A stretch of DNA of 64,000 nucleotides from Lophius americanus. Lineage: Eukaryota > Chordata > Actinopteri > Lophiiformes > Lophiidae. The notes under the pieces were generated by a model that was given only the letters and a program-made list of their open reading frames with translations, was not told where the DNA came from and made no database searches. The position numbers were made by a program, and so were the translations under genes. Shown piece after piece: positions 48,803-61,769 of this stretch (the first letter of the stretch is position 1; each line of letters begins with the position of its first letter). Location: NCBI GenBank assembly GCA_037951165.1, contig JBBDHG010000008.1:11193501-11257500 (forward strand), given 5' to 3'.

Positions 48803-49439
48803 AAGTAAACCACATGAATGAACTAGAAAGTGAGAGATTGTATTCCTCTGCCAACGCTATTGCCACAGAAATAATCCGAAAATAGTTTCCAGGCTATGTC
48901 AAAACAAAATCCTGAGGAGAGGAGATCAAGAGGAGATCCTCCGCTGCATCATTGCCTCCAGAGCAAAGCACATTATGGTGATGTGTGCCTTATGACATCA
49001 GTTCATTCATGCCAGATTAAATCATACCACCTATTCTTTCACCCCGGAGACTTAGAAGTATTTGGAATGATGGGTTCATCAGCAGTTTAAGAATTTTCAA
49101 TAAAATAAGGTATTTTTCATTATGGTGGATGCGGATCTATCACAGTCTTACCTCTCACTGCATTCATTTGAATAACTGTGACTCTGCATCGTCTCAGAAA
49201 CATATGGGTGACAGTGTCATGTCTCAACCCTCTCTAATACCGACTCATAATATATATTTCAATCTCCCAAATCCAGATTATGGCCCGGATCAGGATCCAG
49301 TTACATGTAGTGGTGGAAAATCAGGAGTAGTCCAGGCACTGTCTTTTTTTATATTTTGACTGGCCTATTATTATTTTTAGTTTTTTCTGCGATATTGGCA
49401 AAACGCTAAAACGACCCAATCTCACAATGTTGACAGGAT

Positions 49440-49630
49440 GCTGAAGAGAGTGAAAAAGTGATCCAGAATCCACAACCATACTCAGACTCACCTCAAAATT
49501 AAATCAACACTTCTTTGGCCCAAAATCTACCACACAAAATAATTTCATCAGTCTTGCAGATAAACAAACAACCACACAAACAAACATTGGTTATCACATA
49601 ACCCCCCTCAGTTATCATTGGCAGGGGTAA
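49440..49630 (+). repeat. RTE-like 3' remnant
   Basis: TCAACACTTCTTTGGCCCAA, ATTTCATCAGTCTTGCAGAT, AAACAAACAACCACACAAAC and ATCACATAACCCCCCTC follow the same order as the RTE remnants at 26440 and 44580. Confidence 0.6.
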
Positions 49631-50554
49631 TAATACCAGTTGGAAACACCAAGGGAAAGCAAGATGTCTTTTTGGACTTGACATATTGAAAAAGTCAACG
49701 TGGAAATGAAGAACCAAACAGGATGCTTCGAGTTGTATAACACCATCCCCCTTCAAATGTGCTTTTTTGGAAGGTGATGGCTGCTTGGCTTCAGAATTGC
49801 AGATTTTCTAGAACTGCTCAACCAAACAACTTAATGTTGGACACCACCCTCTCTTGGCTCAGCAGCAATACACCTGGCAAGTGTGAGGAAGCCAATCGGA
49901 TGAATGGTTGTCGAGACAGTTGAAGGACACACAGAAATTCCTTCCATTTTAGTAAGCTAAATATTTAAGAGAACCACAACCTTTCCCCAAACCTCAATCA
50001 AAAGTTTTAATCGTATAAACAGATGTTTTCAGATGGGATACAGGATGCAAATTCTGATCTCTGGTTTCTAAACCCTATACTTGTACCTGCTTTATATGTT
50101 GGATCAAATTCGTTATTAAAGTGACAATGACATAAAACGAGTGGCTTTTAAAGGAAATTCCTTCCTCTAACTATTATAAAATGTCCAGTCCAATAACTCC
50201 TAAACTCTGTATTTCCTTAGCCCTCTAATTTTCTAACCCAGAAAAAAAAAAGTTATTTCTTTGCATTTCCTTTCTTTAATTTGTGATATTTATTCATTTA
50301 CTATCTTACATTTGCCATATAATGACAAATTATTTGGACAAACATGGTTACAAACAGTAAATACAAAAAATCAGACTTATGTCAATTTTATTTAGATAAG
50401 CTCAACCTTTTGGTAAATCATGTTTTTGGAAATTCCTTACGTTCTTTTAGACTTTTTTGGTTTTTTATCAAGTTAGATACTTCTATTTAGTAAGTCATCA
50501 CAAGCTTAAATATGCCACAAGTGTTTATATCCTAATTGTATTGGATTTTCTCAA

Positions 50555-50860
50555 TAGCCGTGGCCCTCCTCGGTGGTCCCTTTGACTTGTGGTGTCCCCC
50601 AAGGCTCCATCCTTGCCCCCCTAACCTTTAGCATATACATGCTGCCACTGGGTCATACAATGAAGAGGTCCAGCCAAATGGCACACAGTTTTCATTAAGA
50701 TTTAATGACTCAAAATGTGTTCAACCAGTTGAAACAGTTGAGCAGGACGTTAAAGGATTAATCTTCCCTGTGTGATAATAATGCGCATTAATCCCAACGA
50801 CTAAAGTTTTCTAACAATGAAGCTGACTTTGCATTACAATGAACTCACACCTTGTTTGGC
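50555..50860 (+). mobile_element. L2-like LINE reverse transcriptase fragment
   Basis: Plus-strand translation gives [20 protein letters not shown] followed by LPLGHTMK, the conserved [21 protein letters not shown] segment of L2/CR1-type reverse transcriptase. Downstream LRLNDSKCVQPVETVEQDVK matches the region after the YADD box, which itself is deleted. Only about 300 bp remain. Confidence 0.82.
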
Positions 50861-51719
50861 TTATTTGAACTCTGCAAGTTGGGTCACATACCTATCAAAT
50901 TAAAACCTGACAGGAACCGAAGGATTTCAAATAGTTTTATGGGTTGAAAAGGCAAAACAAGCTCAACAACAACCAATCAGATTTGGAGTAAAATGCATTT
51001 CTAGTTCATGAAAAATATGCATTTTGAAGTCGTCACCAGCTAAATTACTGATGCGGTAGTGTTCACTAACTTCTGTTGTAGCAGCCCTCAAGAAGGTTGT
51101 TTCAGAATTCCAGAATTCCATACTGGTAATTTTCGAAGAACACTTCCATGAAATGTGAGTATAAATTAGAAATTTCTAAACCACCAATCCATAACCCTTT
51201 TTTCGAGTGTTATTTTGACCATTTGGAACTGTACAAAGGTAACTTTACGACAAGCAGGGCTGTAAGAAAAGAGTGGTGATGTGCTGATAGAGAGGCGAAT
51301 TCTGCTGCAGTGAACGTTTCACAACGTAAGAAAAGTGTATTTACTGAGTTTACTGACTGAAAAGTTAAGATTAGGGATTGCATTGCTTTAATTTAGCAAG
51401 TTTATAGTCAGAAATTTATTACATATTAAAACAGTTTTAATTCCAGTCACTCATAGGTTTTTGGGAATAATATGAAGACTAGTTCCACCAAAAATATATA
51501 AACACCCCATCAAATAAGAACAACAGCTCAGATAGTTGGGAAGTTGATGATAAACTTTTTTTTTTTAGTGGTAACACTAGAAAAACAGCTTAATGTTATG
51601 TACGTAGGTCCCCCTTTTGCCACAAAAACAACACTACCATGCACTGCTTTCTTTAACACCTTTACATCATAACCATCATTAAGTGTTTCAACAGCACCTC
51701 TTCTGTGGGACCGACAATG

Positions 51720-52015
51720 CAGACTAACCTTTGGTCCACACATATATCAGTGAACCTCATGCACTCAGGATCCTGGTTCACCACCCTTCCTTGGATAACT
51801 TTATGGGTGTCGACCACTTCAGACTGGGAACACCCAATAACACCTGCAGATTAGGAGATGTCTTGACCCGGTCGTCCGGTCAAAGTTGCACAGATCCTTA
51901 CGGAAAGACAAAAGTTCACTTACTACCCACCACATAGTATTCTATCCACTGACAGCTGCCACAGTGACGACATAATTAATGTTATTCTGATTTCAACCTG
52001 CCAGTTGTTGAAGGT
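51720..52015 (-). mobile_element. Non-autonomous Tc1-like copy
   Basis: Minus-strand reading gives CTGGCAGGTTGAAATCAGAA, TAACATTAATTATGTCGTCA, then CGACCGGGTCAAGACATCTC and GCAGGTGTTATTGGGTGTTC with CAGTCTGAAGTGGTCGACAC, matching the 5' leader of the Tc1-like family seen at 48456 and 57345. It is truncated before the transposase core. Confidence 0.7.
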
Positions 52016-52439
52016 TCACAGAGGATTCTGTTTCTGTAATGTTTTTTGATAGCTTACAGATGCAGAAGCAGTGGAGTAGTACCATTGTAAACCATTGGAG
52101 GCAGTGTAGCCATAATTCAAGTACGACATGGCAATCTTTTTTTTTGTTGTTGTTTGTCACTTGATAAAATGAAAAGCTGAAGTTCAAAAAGAAAAGAAAT
52201 CTGCTCATGTTATTGTCCTCAATCTCCTCAATATTCTCCTTGAAACACTGGCATTAGCATCACAGAGTAAAAAGGCAAAATTACATTCCCGCAAAGAACT
52301 GTGGAATCATCATCGCTGCTGCAGCAGATCCTTTTGTGTCATCATAATAACTCAAAAAACATTTTTTAGAACATTTTCAAATTTATTTCCACATGGACCT
52401 TAGTGCAAGGATTAAGTAGACTAGATTAGTAGAGTAGAT

Positions 52440-52830
52440 TTTGGGAGAGGCCGCTTGTATAGTTCCGACACTAGGGGCAGCTTTATCTCCAAATATCTTT
52501 TGGCCATAGTTTTGTAAACATTAGTCCGATTTAGTCCAAATTTGGTTCAAATGAATCGACTCGATGAGATCTATCTTGTCATCATATTTTATCTTAGTAG
52601 TTCATATTTTACTCACTAGGGAGAGCTCTTTTACAAAAAAGGGGACATAACTTCCTATCTGTTGGTCCAATAATCAAAATGTGGTGCATATGAATCAAGT
52701 GAGGGAGATCTAACCTGTAAATATCCCATATTACTCCCAATAGATAGAATAAAGTCTCTTTTGATACATAACTTCCTATTTAATTTGAGAAGTTCAATCA
52801 GGGGAATTGCCTGTTCAACGCAGGGAATTG
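52440..52830 (+). repeat. Dispersed teleost repeat, third copy
   Basis: ACTAGGGGCAGCTTTATCTC, then GTAGTTCATATTTTACTCAC with TAGGGAGAGCTCTTTTAC, and TTGGTCCAATAATCAAAATG with GTGCATATGAATCAAGTGAG, resemble the units at 29200-29830 and 37440-37630. There are about two diverged units. Confidence 0.5.
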
Positions 52831-54554
52831 GGGACTTTTCTGGGATATACCCTTGCTGTCGGGGATGAAAATGTAGGCCTAGTTTTTGAAAAGACTAACT
52901 ATTGGCATGACTGGCCAATAGTTTGGAAGTTCACCAATAGTTTGTTTTTTGAAAACAGTTGTCATATTAACAGGGCTTGAGGTTTAAACCCAACTGCTTT
53001 CTTTCCTGGTGGTCCATGCGCCCTCTAACCTAGCATGTATTTGAGGTTTGTGGTACGGAATCAAAGGTTTACAGATGTAATGGAGGCGAGGTGGTGCAGT
53101 TCCCACCTCTACATGTTGGGCTGCAGGGCCTCAGATTTGCGGCAGCGCCCCCATCCACGAGGGACATCGGTGGTAGCAGTGGTGACCCGCCCACTGACTG
53201 CCAAGCGCTAAAACCGTTGGACCTAAATGGGCTATGAATGGTAGAGGTGTAGCCGTATATTAACAATGTGTGGCAGTAGGAAAGAAGTCACACAATAAAT
53301 ACTGTTTCCACGCATAATGAAACTCAGATATTATGGGTGCTATTAATAGAACAATTATAGGTGAAGCAAGAATCACATGTTTATGTCCAAGCCTCCTAAC
53401 AGCCAGGGAAAACACATTACAGATATTTCATTCCGGGATATACCCGTTAAAAACTTAGACTTGTTAAACCGGAGACCAGGAGACTCCTTTTTCACTGTTT
53501 GACTTATGTGTGTGCACTTGCTTGTACAAACAGATATTGTGGTACTGTGTGCACTCTAGGTAGCTTATATGGATTATAAATAGCACCACATGGGTTCGGA
53601 AAAGATTCAATTACCGTGAATAGAGAGCGCTAATTAACATTTATGAGAGCTGGAGTCCATTTACAGACTTATCCCTCGCTCTCTGCTCACAAAACCAACT
53701 CATCATGTTCGGCACCAAGCTGTTTGCATGTTGGAACTTAAACTAAAAGACAAGATCTCAGTGAATGGTGGAGTCATGTCTTATTCGCTCTTCTTGGGGA
53801 TGAGGCTTCCTTCCAGCTGAGTTAGAAGTTGTTTACCGCTGAGTCCTCTGTGTTTACTGCTGTTTGGTTTCATCAGATTGATTACTATGGATGTTTCTTC
53901 GAGGAAGAGGCAAACTGCCCTGCCACATACTAATGCAAAACAGACGGGGATGATGCGGTTTCCCCTCTGACATTGTTTGGATGGGTGTGTAAATGTTTAA
54001 CAGTGGCGTGGGTAAACACTCACAAGGGTTAGGTGTCGGGATTTTGAGAGAGCCTCGTTTGACGGCAGAGGATCTAAGTGACTAACTCCCATCCTGCATG
54101 CTGTGAAGCAAACGGCACAAAGCTGCTGCACGTAAACAAAAAGCTGTTCTTAACATAAAGAAACGCTGACATCACATGCAGAGGAATCCTCCGAGTAAAC
54201 AGAATGAATTGCTAAGTCAAGTGAAATGTAAACCTGGCAACCCGCCGAGGATGGAGTTCAGGTTCTTTACTTTGGTCCAGCAAAAATCAAAACGGGATTG
54301 GAGCTTTTCATTTGTAAATTTCAAAGACACAGCATAATAAATTCTTAAAATATTTTTTATAAAATACAGATCCCTAAGATCAGTTTCACTTTATATTTCT
54401 TTTGTGCACGGAGGGAATATTCACATGGACTTGGTTTATTCATTTTTAAAATTTTGTTTATCTTTCATTTACAAATTAACTGTCACATGCATAAAGGTTA
54501 CTCAAGAATAAAGACTTTTGACAGTGATTGACCATAAGTATAAGACCATCTGCC
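52831..54554. other. No recognisable gene; small GC-rich block
   Basis: Bases 53080-53250 are clearly more GC-rich than their surroundings and open on both strands for about 60 codons, but show no splice context and no protein I recognise. The rest is unremarkable AT-rich sequence. Confidence 0.5.
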
Positions 54555-54760
54555 TAAAACTCATAAGATGCTTTGGTGAACCTTTCTCCCCCATGACACA
54601 TGTTAACCAGTTCTACTCCTTAAGACTACTTTATTGATACTAACCACTGCAGATTGGGAACATCCCACAACATCTGCAGTTTTAGAGCTGCTCTGACCCA
54701 GTCGTGTGGTAAAAGTTACTCAGATCCTTATACCTGTCAATTTGTCCTGCTTGCAATACA
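54555..54760 (-). mobile_element. Non-autonomous Tc1-like copy
   Basis: On the minus strand CACGACTGGGTCAGAGCAGC, TCTAAAACTGCAGATGTTGT and GGGATGTTCCCAATCTGCAG with TGGTTAGTATCAATAAAG follow the transposase leader of the Tc1-like family (IS-KTAGLVGCSRSAVVSTY region). No terminus is clear. Confidence 0.65.
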
Positions 54761-54968
54761 TCTTCCATTTTCACTTCCTGTTCAATATATCCCATATATG
54801 ACTGGTTGTCTCAGACGGCAGGGACACGCCATGTTACGCTATTAACAAAAGTCTTTATTCATTAATTAAACCCAATTCAACCAATTTAGAGCAACTCAAG
54901 TCACATAAACTCACAATACAGAGGTAAACAACCAGAAGTCAGTGGTGTAGACTGTGCATGAGTGGGGA

Positions 54969-54993
54969 GTGTGTGTGTGTGTGTGTGTGTGTG
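54969..54993. repeat. GT dinucleotide microsatellite
   Basis: Twelve GT units. Confidence 0.95.
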
Positions 54994-57344
54994 CATGCTT
55001 GATGGATTGAGCAAATCCAAGATCCATGGTGCGTATTGGAGGAGAAGAGCGAAAGAGCGTCTAGTTCACAGAATGGCCTTGAGTAAAAACAGGAACTCCT
55101 GGTCGCCACAGGTGTTCCAGTTTACCCAATCAGCCACCTGTAGGAAGACACACTTTACTAGTATGTAGAGGAACAAAGGGGACGTAACACTGGCCTTGTA
55201 AGTAGTTATAGTCGTAATTCATTGGATGTAAGTAAAAAAGTAAAAAAAAAAATCTGTCACATAGGGATGTATTTATGGGTCCATTATTTGAAGCTTTTTA
55301 TTTACTGTTACATTATCACGTCTTCCTCTACTGTCATCATTTTTACTCAATGCCCTCTTATGGCTGTACCAACGCTAACGTACGTAAAGATGCATGTTAG
55401 TGTTGACCGAAACTTTGTTTGAAATGGAAAAACGTCTTTCCATAAATATAGTGGATTTTATAGAGAGTAAGGAGGAGAATCATTTGTGTTTGAATAAAAT
55501 GTCCAAACACTTGTTTACTATGTAAATGATTACATTTTTTGGAAACTATGTGAATGGTGTGGCCTTTATGGTTGCTCCTGTTTGAATGGAGATTTGTTGG
55601 GAGAATAAAATCTTTCTAGAATAAGTAGATAGTGTCAATCATGATGATGAGCTTCTTTAAACAAACAGTTCAGTTTTAATATGAAAATTCAGTCAACTGT
55701 CCACTCTCTCTGTCAGTTGAGGTCAACAGAAAATGTCTACAGCTTCACAGCAAAACTTTGTTGCAGCTCTGAAAGAAATGATGATTTTAAATGTAAAATC
55801 ACAGCGATTATTAGAGTGACTTTAAAGAGCTTATGTGACGTATACCACTGAACTCACATAAAATAATGTAAGGTTTGATCCAGGGAGGCACTTATTTCCG
55901 CAACTTCAGCAGAATTATCACATGTGTAAGTAATTCAAAATTTAGATTGTGCCTTTTCCTTACTTAAATTAAACAGTTTCCAAAAAAATAAAGAATTCTA
56001 TATGACAAGCTTAAAATAAGACTTCTGTGTAGTTTTTTTTACAGTGCACAATACTAGATTTTATTACAAACAATGATTTGTGTCACAAACAGAGGTTGGA
56101 CTGTCGAAATCCCTCACTGAGGTCTATATATTTCATTTTTGGCACATTTTGGGTACATTAGCAATCCAACTGTGGTACCCCTAGGGTTACATGTACCTGA
56201 ATTTGAAAAACTAGTGTTTGGAGACTAGATTGAAGATTTGCAGCTGCAGACTTGGATTGTGCTGTTATGTGCACGGAGTCATTTTGGAGTCACTCATCGT
56301 CAGTTGTTTTTGGAGAATGCTGAAGCTCAAGAAATATTTCTCGATTAGGACATTTCCCCAAACTGTCCATCATACTGGTAGTGACTACATAAAAACTGAA
56401 TTTTCATTCTGTCACTTTGAGTTCCTTAAACATGCGACTTAGCCTCCCTTTGTTGACATTAAATCTGCTCTTTGCACACAAAAGATGATTGATGCTTGCG
56501 CCATCAGAGAGGGGTTTATGTTTTTCCTCGCTGAGGTCCATTGGCCAGTTTTCACTCCTTCAAGGAACATTTATGGGTTTGGAATTGGGTTTAGTTTAAG
56601 GTAAAAGTTGTGGTTTTGCATCTGGAGCTGGGAGGAAACCGGCTTGAGGTTTAAGGAGTGAATACAGACAATAAAGGCCCTCCCAGCTGTAGTCATGCAA
56701 ACCTGTGTGTAGCTGTATGTGTGTGTTTTCCAGCCTGACACTGACATGATGTTGACACACCATTGACCCCTGGCTGGCATTTGACGGCAGCTTATTTTAC
56801 AGCCCATGGGGTAACTGAAGGGTGACTGTGTGCGTGTGGCTGTCCCAGACGGCGGTCTCAGCCGTTCGGACCATCAAGTACACAGGTGAAGCGCAGCGAC
56901 GAGTTCCAGCGTCATCTAGCTGTAAGGAAAAGCCTCCCTTTACTGTCGTGTGAATCCTAATATCAATGGTCTGGTAGGCAGATGTGTTTCATGTTGAGAA
57001 ATATACTCTCCATTCTATGGAGTGTTTTCACTGGCAAGGCTGTTTGACGGATATTATGGGTGCTTTTTCTCATTGTTTTTAGATTGTCAATTTTGCCAGT
57101 ATTCTTGCTAAATTTTTGATGAATTGCTGTTAAGGAGATTCCCAGAAATTACCTACAGCCCAAATGGATGGGAGTGGAAGCTGTAACCTTAATTTGATTT
57201 TCATCCATTAAATCGTGACGTCATTCAATGACGGGTGATGTTGATGAAGGCACGGATACGTTAAAGTTTTCTTTAAACCGTCAGACACACCAGTTATGAA
57301 AAAGAAGGCGAAAGCTCAACTATATAGTACACATCATAGACTCT
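54994..57344. other. No recognisable gene
   Basis: AT-rich sequence with scattered short open frames. A GC-richer stretch at 56835-56935 follows a CCCAG acceptor-like site and precedes GTAAGG; it is noted separately as a doubtful exon candidate. Confidence 0.45.
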
Positions 57345-58140
57345 TGTTTACACACTGACTAGCCATAACATAATAACCACTGACAGGTGGTGTTAGAATC
57401 ACACTTATTAGCTTTTAGTGGGTGGGATATATTATCTAGCAAGTGGGCAATGTTCCACAGGGGAAAGTGCTCTCCCCTTTCCTATTCACATTAGACGCAT
57501 CGGACCTCAGACACAAGTGTGGTCACTGCCATCTCCAGAAGTTCTCTGATGATTTAGCCATTGTTGGACATATTTCAAAGGGTAACGATCTGGAGTACAC
57601 AAACACTATCAAGGACTTTGCGGACTAGTGCGAGGTCACCTTTGGATTAACACCAGTAAAACAAAGGAGCTGATGACCTCACCAGTAGAACCCACCGGTG
57701 AACATCCAGGGTTGGGACATCAGAGAGGTCCTCATCAGGTGTTCATCTCATCAATAACCTGGACTGGTCAGACTACACAGATGATCTGTACAAGAAGGGC
57801 CGAGTTCTTCTCCACATGCTGAGGAGACTGAGGTCCTTCGGAGTGTGCAGGACTCTGTTAAAGACCTTCGAGGACACTGTCTGAGGAAAGACAATGGACA
57901 GTGTGTCGGCAACAGGGTCTTGGGTACCCAAGATCTGGAGGGAGAAGACCATCCCAGAAATTGCTGAAAACATTCATGCTGGTTCTGAGCATTCTGGTGC
58001 CAACATGCTCAGAACCATTGATTGCTCAATGATTTACAGGTCTCCAAAGATCTGAAGCTATGTTTTGGTGCAAGATACCTCAGCACACACTCGGAGTTCT
58101 GGACAAGTACATGCCTTCATGGGTCAGAACTGTTTGAGAG
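57345..58140 (+). mobile_element. Tc1-like element interrupted by a LINE fragment
   Basis: The left Tc1 end (TGACTAGCCATAACATAATA, CCACTGACAGGTG, GGTGGGATATATTA) runs to about 57447. LINE sequence follows to about 57905. Then the same Tc1 family resumes with GGCAACAGGGTCTTGGGTAC, AGAAATTGCTGAAAACATTC with ATGCTGGTTCTGA, and its 3' region GATACCTCAGCACACACTC and CATGGGTCAGAACTGTTT up to about 58140. The transposase is otherwise deleted. Confidence 0.82.
57448..57905 (+). mobile_element. LINE reverse transcriptase fragment nested in Tc1
   Basis: Plus-strand frames give VPQGKVLSPFLFTLDASDLR, then CHLQKFSDDLAIVGHISKG (FSDD corresponds to the catalytic YADD/FSDD box), LWINTSKTKEL and, in another frame, remnants of LDWS-DDLYKKGRVLL and RRLRSFGVCRTLLKTF. 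This order matches the palm and thumb regions of a fish LINE. A frame break near 57626 and both truncations make it inactive. Confidence 0.85.
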
Positions 58141-59315
58141 GAGAATTCTAGACACATTTTAAATGGTTTTACTTTCCAATTTGGGGTAAAGAAAAACGTA
58201 TTTCCTCTTTTGCCAAACAGTGAAAGGAAACGATTGACCTCAATGCCATCTTTCATTCATCATTTCTTTCATCACTCTTTCTGGAAAACACCAGTTCGGA
58301 AGTTTGCTTCCCGTCCCTGAGAGAAAGTGGCTCCAATACAATATTTGCTTTAAGAAATGTAAAACTTTTTATCAAACTTACTGGTGTGACAGCATTAGAA
58401 AATATTTTTTCGTTCAGTATTCTTACTACTGCTGTTCTATAACGGCCTTCAAAAGTTATGGGGATTATGGGAAATTGAGTTTCTAAAGGGCTGCTAAAAG
58501 AAATACTTACTGTTTTCCGATAAAGCATGCCATCCTTTTCTCACCATATGGTGTGAGCCACATTAGATGCTGGCTGTATTTGTAGTTATTGGCCTCATTA
58601 CAAAACTTCCTAAACCAGTTCTCGTTCTACTTTGATGATAGCATGAAGACTGGAAACGTGGAAAAATCAGCCAGCAAGTCCAAAGGTCAAAAGTAAAACA
58701 AAGCTCTTTAATTAACATTTTTCTCTCTTCCTCCAAATCAGGACTTGTCATCTTTACATGTCGTGTTTTACACGGTTTTAACAAGTGAGACACAGCATGT
58801 TAGTTATTGAGTTTCAAAGGAGGTTGAGAGATGGATTCTGTTACATTTAGAAAAGATTGCTTTCATTCGCTGACTCTACTCTTTTTGTTAAGCTAAGCTA
58901 GCTGGCTGCTGGCATGAGCTTCTTTTTTTTTTTTTTTTTTTACAATTGGAGTATAAATCTTCTCTAACTTGGCAGGAAACTGAACCATTTTATGTTGAAC
59001 TATTCCTTCAAGTGCCAATAGTCAGCTTGTTTGGTTTAACGTGTCATTAGACAGTCGATTGCAAAATGTAATATATATCTATAGATTAATGTCACCGCCG
59101 CCGAACACATTGGTTCTTCATGAACTTCTCTTTCTCTGTGCTGTTCTCCTGCTACTGGGTGCAAACCTTCCAGCTCTATCTGCCTCCGTAGCCATTAAAG
59201 ACTAAATCAACTGGTTATTTCCTTGTTTTCTTCTACCCTCTTCTTCACCAACCACTACTGTGGTTCGTCTGAGGCAATTCTCACACAAACTAACCGGACA
59301 TTGTTTCATCTTGGA
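58141..59315. other. No recognisable gene
   Basis: Nothing coding is supported. A T homopolymer of about 20 lies at 58922-58941. Confidence 0.5.
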
Positions 59316-59763
59316 TGACATTCAATCAACCAAACCGACCAAGTAACCAACCAACCAAACAGGTAACTAGCTTCCAGCCATCTAACCGCCAACTAAACAA
59401 CCAACCAACCGAATCTAACCAACCAGCCAGCTACCCAGCCCTTAACCAACCAACTAAAGAAGCAACCGATGAACCAGCCAACCAACCAACCGACCACCCA
59501 GCAAGTCAGCCAACCAACTACACAACCAATCAACAAACTAGCAGTAACCAACTTACTAACCCAGCAACTAACCGCCAAACAAAAAAACTAAATAAACAAC
59601 CAACTTAACAACCAACCATCTAAACAACCAGCAAATGAACCACCAACCAACCAACAAGTTTGCCATGAAGCCTGTCAACAAACAAAAAACTAATTGACCC
59701 ACCATCCAACCAATTGACCAACTGACCAACCGACAAACCAACCACCCAACCACCTAACCACCC
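59316..59763. repeat. Degenerate CCAA/ACCA-type tandem array
   Basis: About 450 bp of imperfect ACCAACCA-like units (for example AACCAACCAACCGA) with substitutions and phase slips. It opens a frame on each strand (Asn/Gln/Pro/Thr on plus, Gly/Trp/Leu/Val on minus) only because of its composition. It ends exactly where the LINE at 59764 begins. Confidence 0.85.
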
Positions 59764-60770
59764 AAACACTGGTGGACACCCTTATGTTTGAACATGGTGT
59801 TTGTTATGGACAAACTGTGACTACCAGAGAAGTCCAATAACTGAACACCACTAGGGTTCAGATCATGCAGGCCATTCCTCCCAATCACGCCACTCCAGGT
59901 TTCGCAGTCATTGCCCACGTGTGCATTGAAGTCTCCCAGTAGGACAATGGAGTCCCCTGCTGGGGCACTTTCCAGCACCCGTTCCAAGACTCCAGAAAGG
60001 GTGGATACTCTGAACTGCTTTTGGCGCATGGCACACAACAGTCAGGACCCCTTCCCCAGCCCGAAGGCGCAGGGAAGCAACCCTTTCATCCACTGCGGTA
60101 AACTCCAATACATTGGCAGGGGATTGGGGAGCTATAAGTAAGCCCACACCAGCCCTCCGCCTCTCACCTGAAGTAACTCCAGCATAGTAGAGGGTCCAGC
60201 CCCCATCGAGAAGGCGGGTTCCAGAGCCAGTGCTGTGAGTAAAGGTGAGCCTGACTATATCTAGACTGTACCCCTCAACCTCTCGCACAAGCTCAGGCTC
60301 CTTTCCCATCAGTGAAGTGACATTCCATGTCCCCGCCATCAGTTTTCGTAGCCATGATAGGACCGCCAAGGCCGCAGCCTTTTCCTACTGCCAAATCCAC
60401 AATGCACCGGACCCCTGCGGATTCCTCCGTGGGTGGTGGGTCCACGGAAGATGGACCCATGTCACTGCTTCCGGCTAAACCCGACCGGGCCCCATGGGTG
60501 AAGGCCTGGCCACCAGACACTCACTGTCGGGCCCCTACCCCGGGCCTGGCTCCAGGGTAGGGCCCCGGTAACCCTCCGGGCAGGGTACTCGAGTACTTCA
60601 TTTTTTCTGTCATCAGGGGTCTTGACCGCTCTTTGTCTAACCCTTCCTCTACTTCCTCTTTGCCATGGGAGACCCTACCAGGGGCAAATTGCCCCTGACA
60701 ACACAGTTCCTAGGATCACTAGGGTACTCAAACCCCTCCACCTGGATAAGGTGTTGTTTGTTCTGAGGTA
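59764..60770 (-). mobile_element. LINE 5' half: 5'UTR and APE endonuclease
   Basis: On the minus strand the 5'UTR-like, GC-rich part (60770-60350) leads into MAGTWNVTSLMGKEPELVRE, SLDIVRLTFTHSTGSGTRLL, GERRRAGVGLLIAPQ and VDERVASLRL. After a frameshift near 60040-59990, [16 protein letters not shown] and [20 protein letters not shown] follow, ending at KGVHQC. These are the N-terminal, LLGDFNAH and C-terminal motifs of an apurinic endonuclease domain of a fish non-LTR retrotransposon. The reverse transcriptase is missing, cut off at the tandem array. Having a 5' end without a 3' end is unusual for a LINE copy. Confidence 0.88.
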
Positions 60771-61769
60771 ATGATGATAATTTCCTGTTACCTCTTCTTT
60801 AATTTCTCTCATTTTGAAATTGCTGCACTTTCTGATTTTTTCTGTTTTGCTCCTTTTTCTAATTTGGCTTCACATCCAGATTCTCCTGTGTTGTCCGTTG
60901 GCTTTCAGGAAAAGGAAAACGTTCTAGTAGTCTTGGCAACACTGGCGCTAACAATAAAACCGCTTAGAAACGATAGGGCGGCAACGTTGATAACTTTTCT
61001 GATTCCAATTAAAACAGCCTGGGACGTTGACAGCAGAAGTTGTCGTTGACACGCTGATGCCTCTGTGTTTGGAGATTTTTTCAACTAATGTCACAATTTA
61101 ACTGTTGATTTGCCCCTTAGTGAAAGATTGCTTTCACTTTATGCATTGGTACCAGCAACACACACGCCTGTGCTGCTGGTACCAATTTAGTGCAAAAACA
61201 GCACCAGGTTGTAAACATTTCCCCCCTTCGGTTTTGGCAGAAATATATGCAAACTATTTCCCCTTAGACCTGAAATGGCTTTTTGTGGGGTAGAATTGTT
61301 TTTGAGTTTTTTTCTGTTCCCAATCTTTCTTTTTTTTCATCTTCTCTTCGCCTCGTCTGTTTCAGACACCCATCTGTTCTTTTGGCAACGCCGATAACAA
61401 AACAGAGGAGGTCTGTAAAAGATTTAGAGGATAATGCCAGAGGTTTTACTCAGATTTTATATTAAAGGATGGATCTATTTTTTTTTTGCCTTCTCTCTCT
61501 TTGAGTATTAGAGCATCCCTTCAGATACTGCTGCCTGGTCTACTATCATGTTTTGGCTCAAAGTCTCCTAATATTACCGGTATTTTTCTCAGATATGCCA
61601 GTTTACAATAGCAAGAGCCCTCTATCATTTGATATTTTAAAAAGGAATGAATACATAAATATATATATTCTATATATATATATATATAAAACGAAAATTC
61701 AGTCATTATCCTGAAGCCCATTTCGATGGAAAGTTGAGTAGAGTTCTTTGCACACAAAAACAATACTCT

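Noticed and set aside
59315..59608. Asn/Gln/Pro/Thr-rich open frame
   Set aside because: It is the translation of the degenerate ACCA-type tandem array.
61371..61429. Possible terminal exon TPICSFGNADNKTEEVCKRF
   Set aside because: The acceptor is good and the phase fits, but it is over 21 kb from the last coiled-coil exon, lies among repeats, and has no coiled-coil character.
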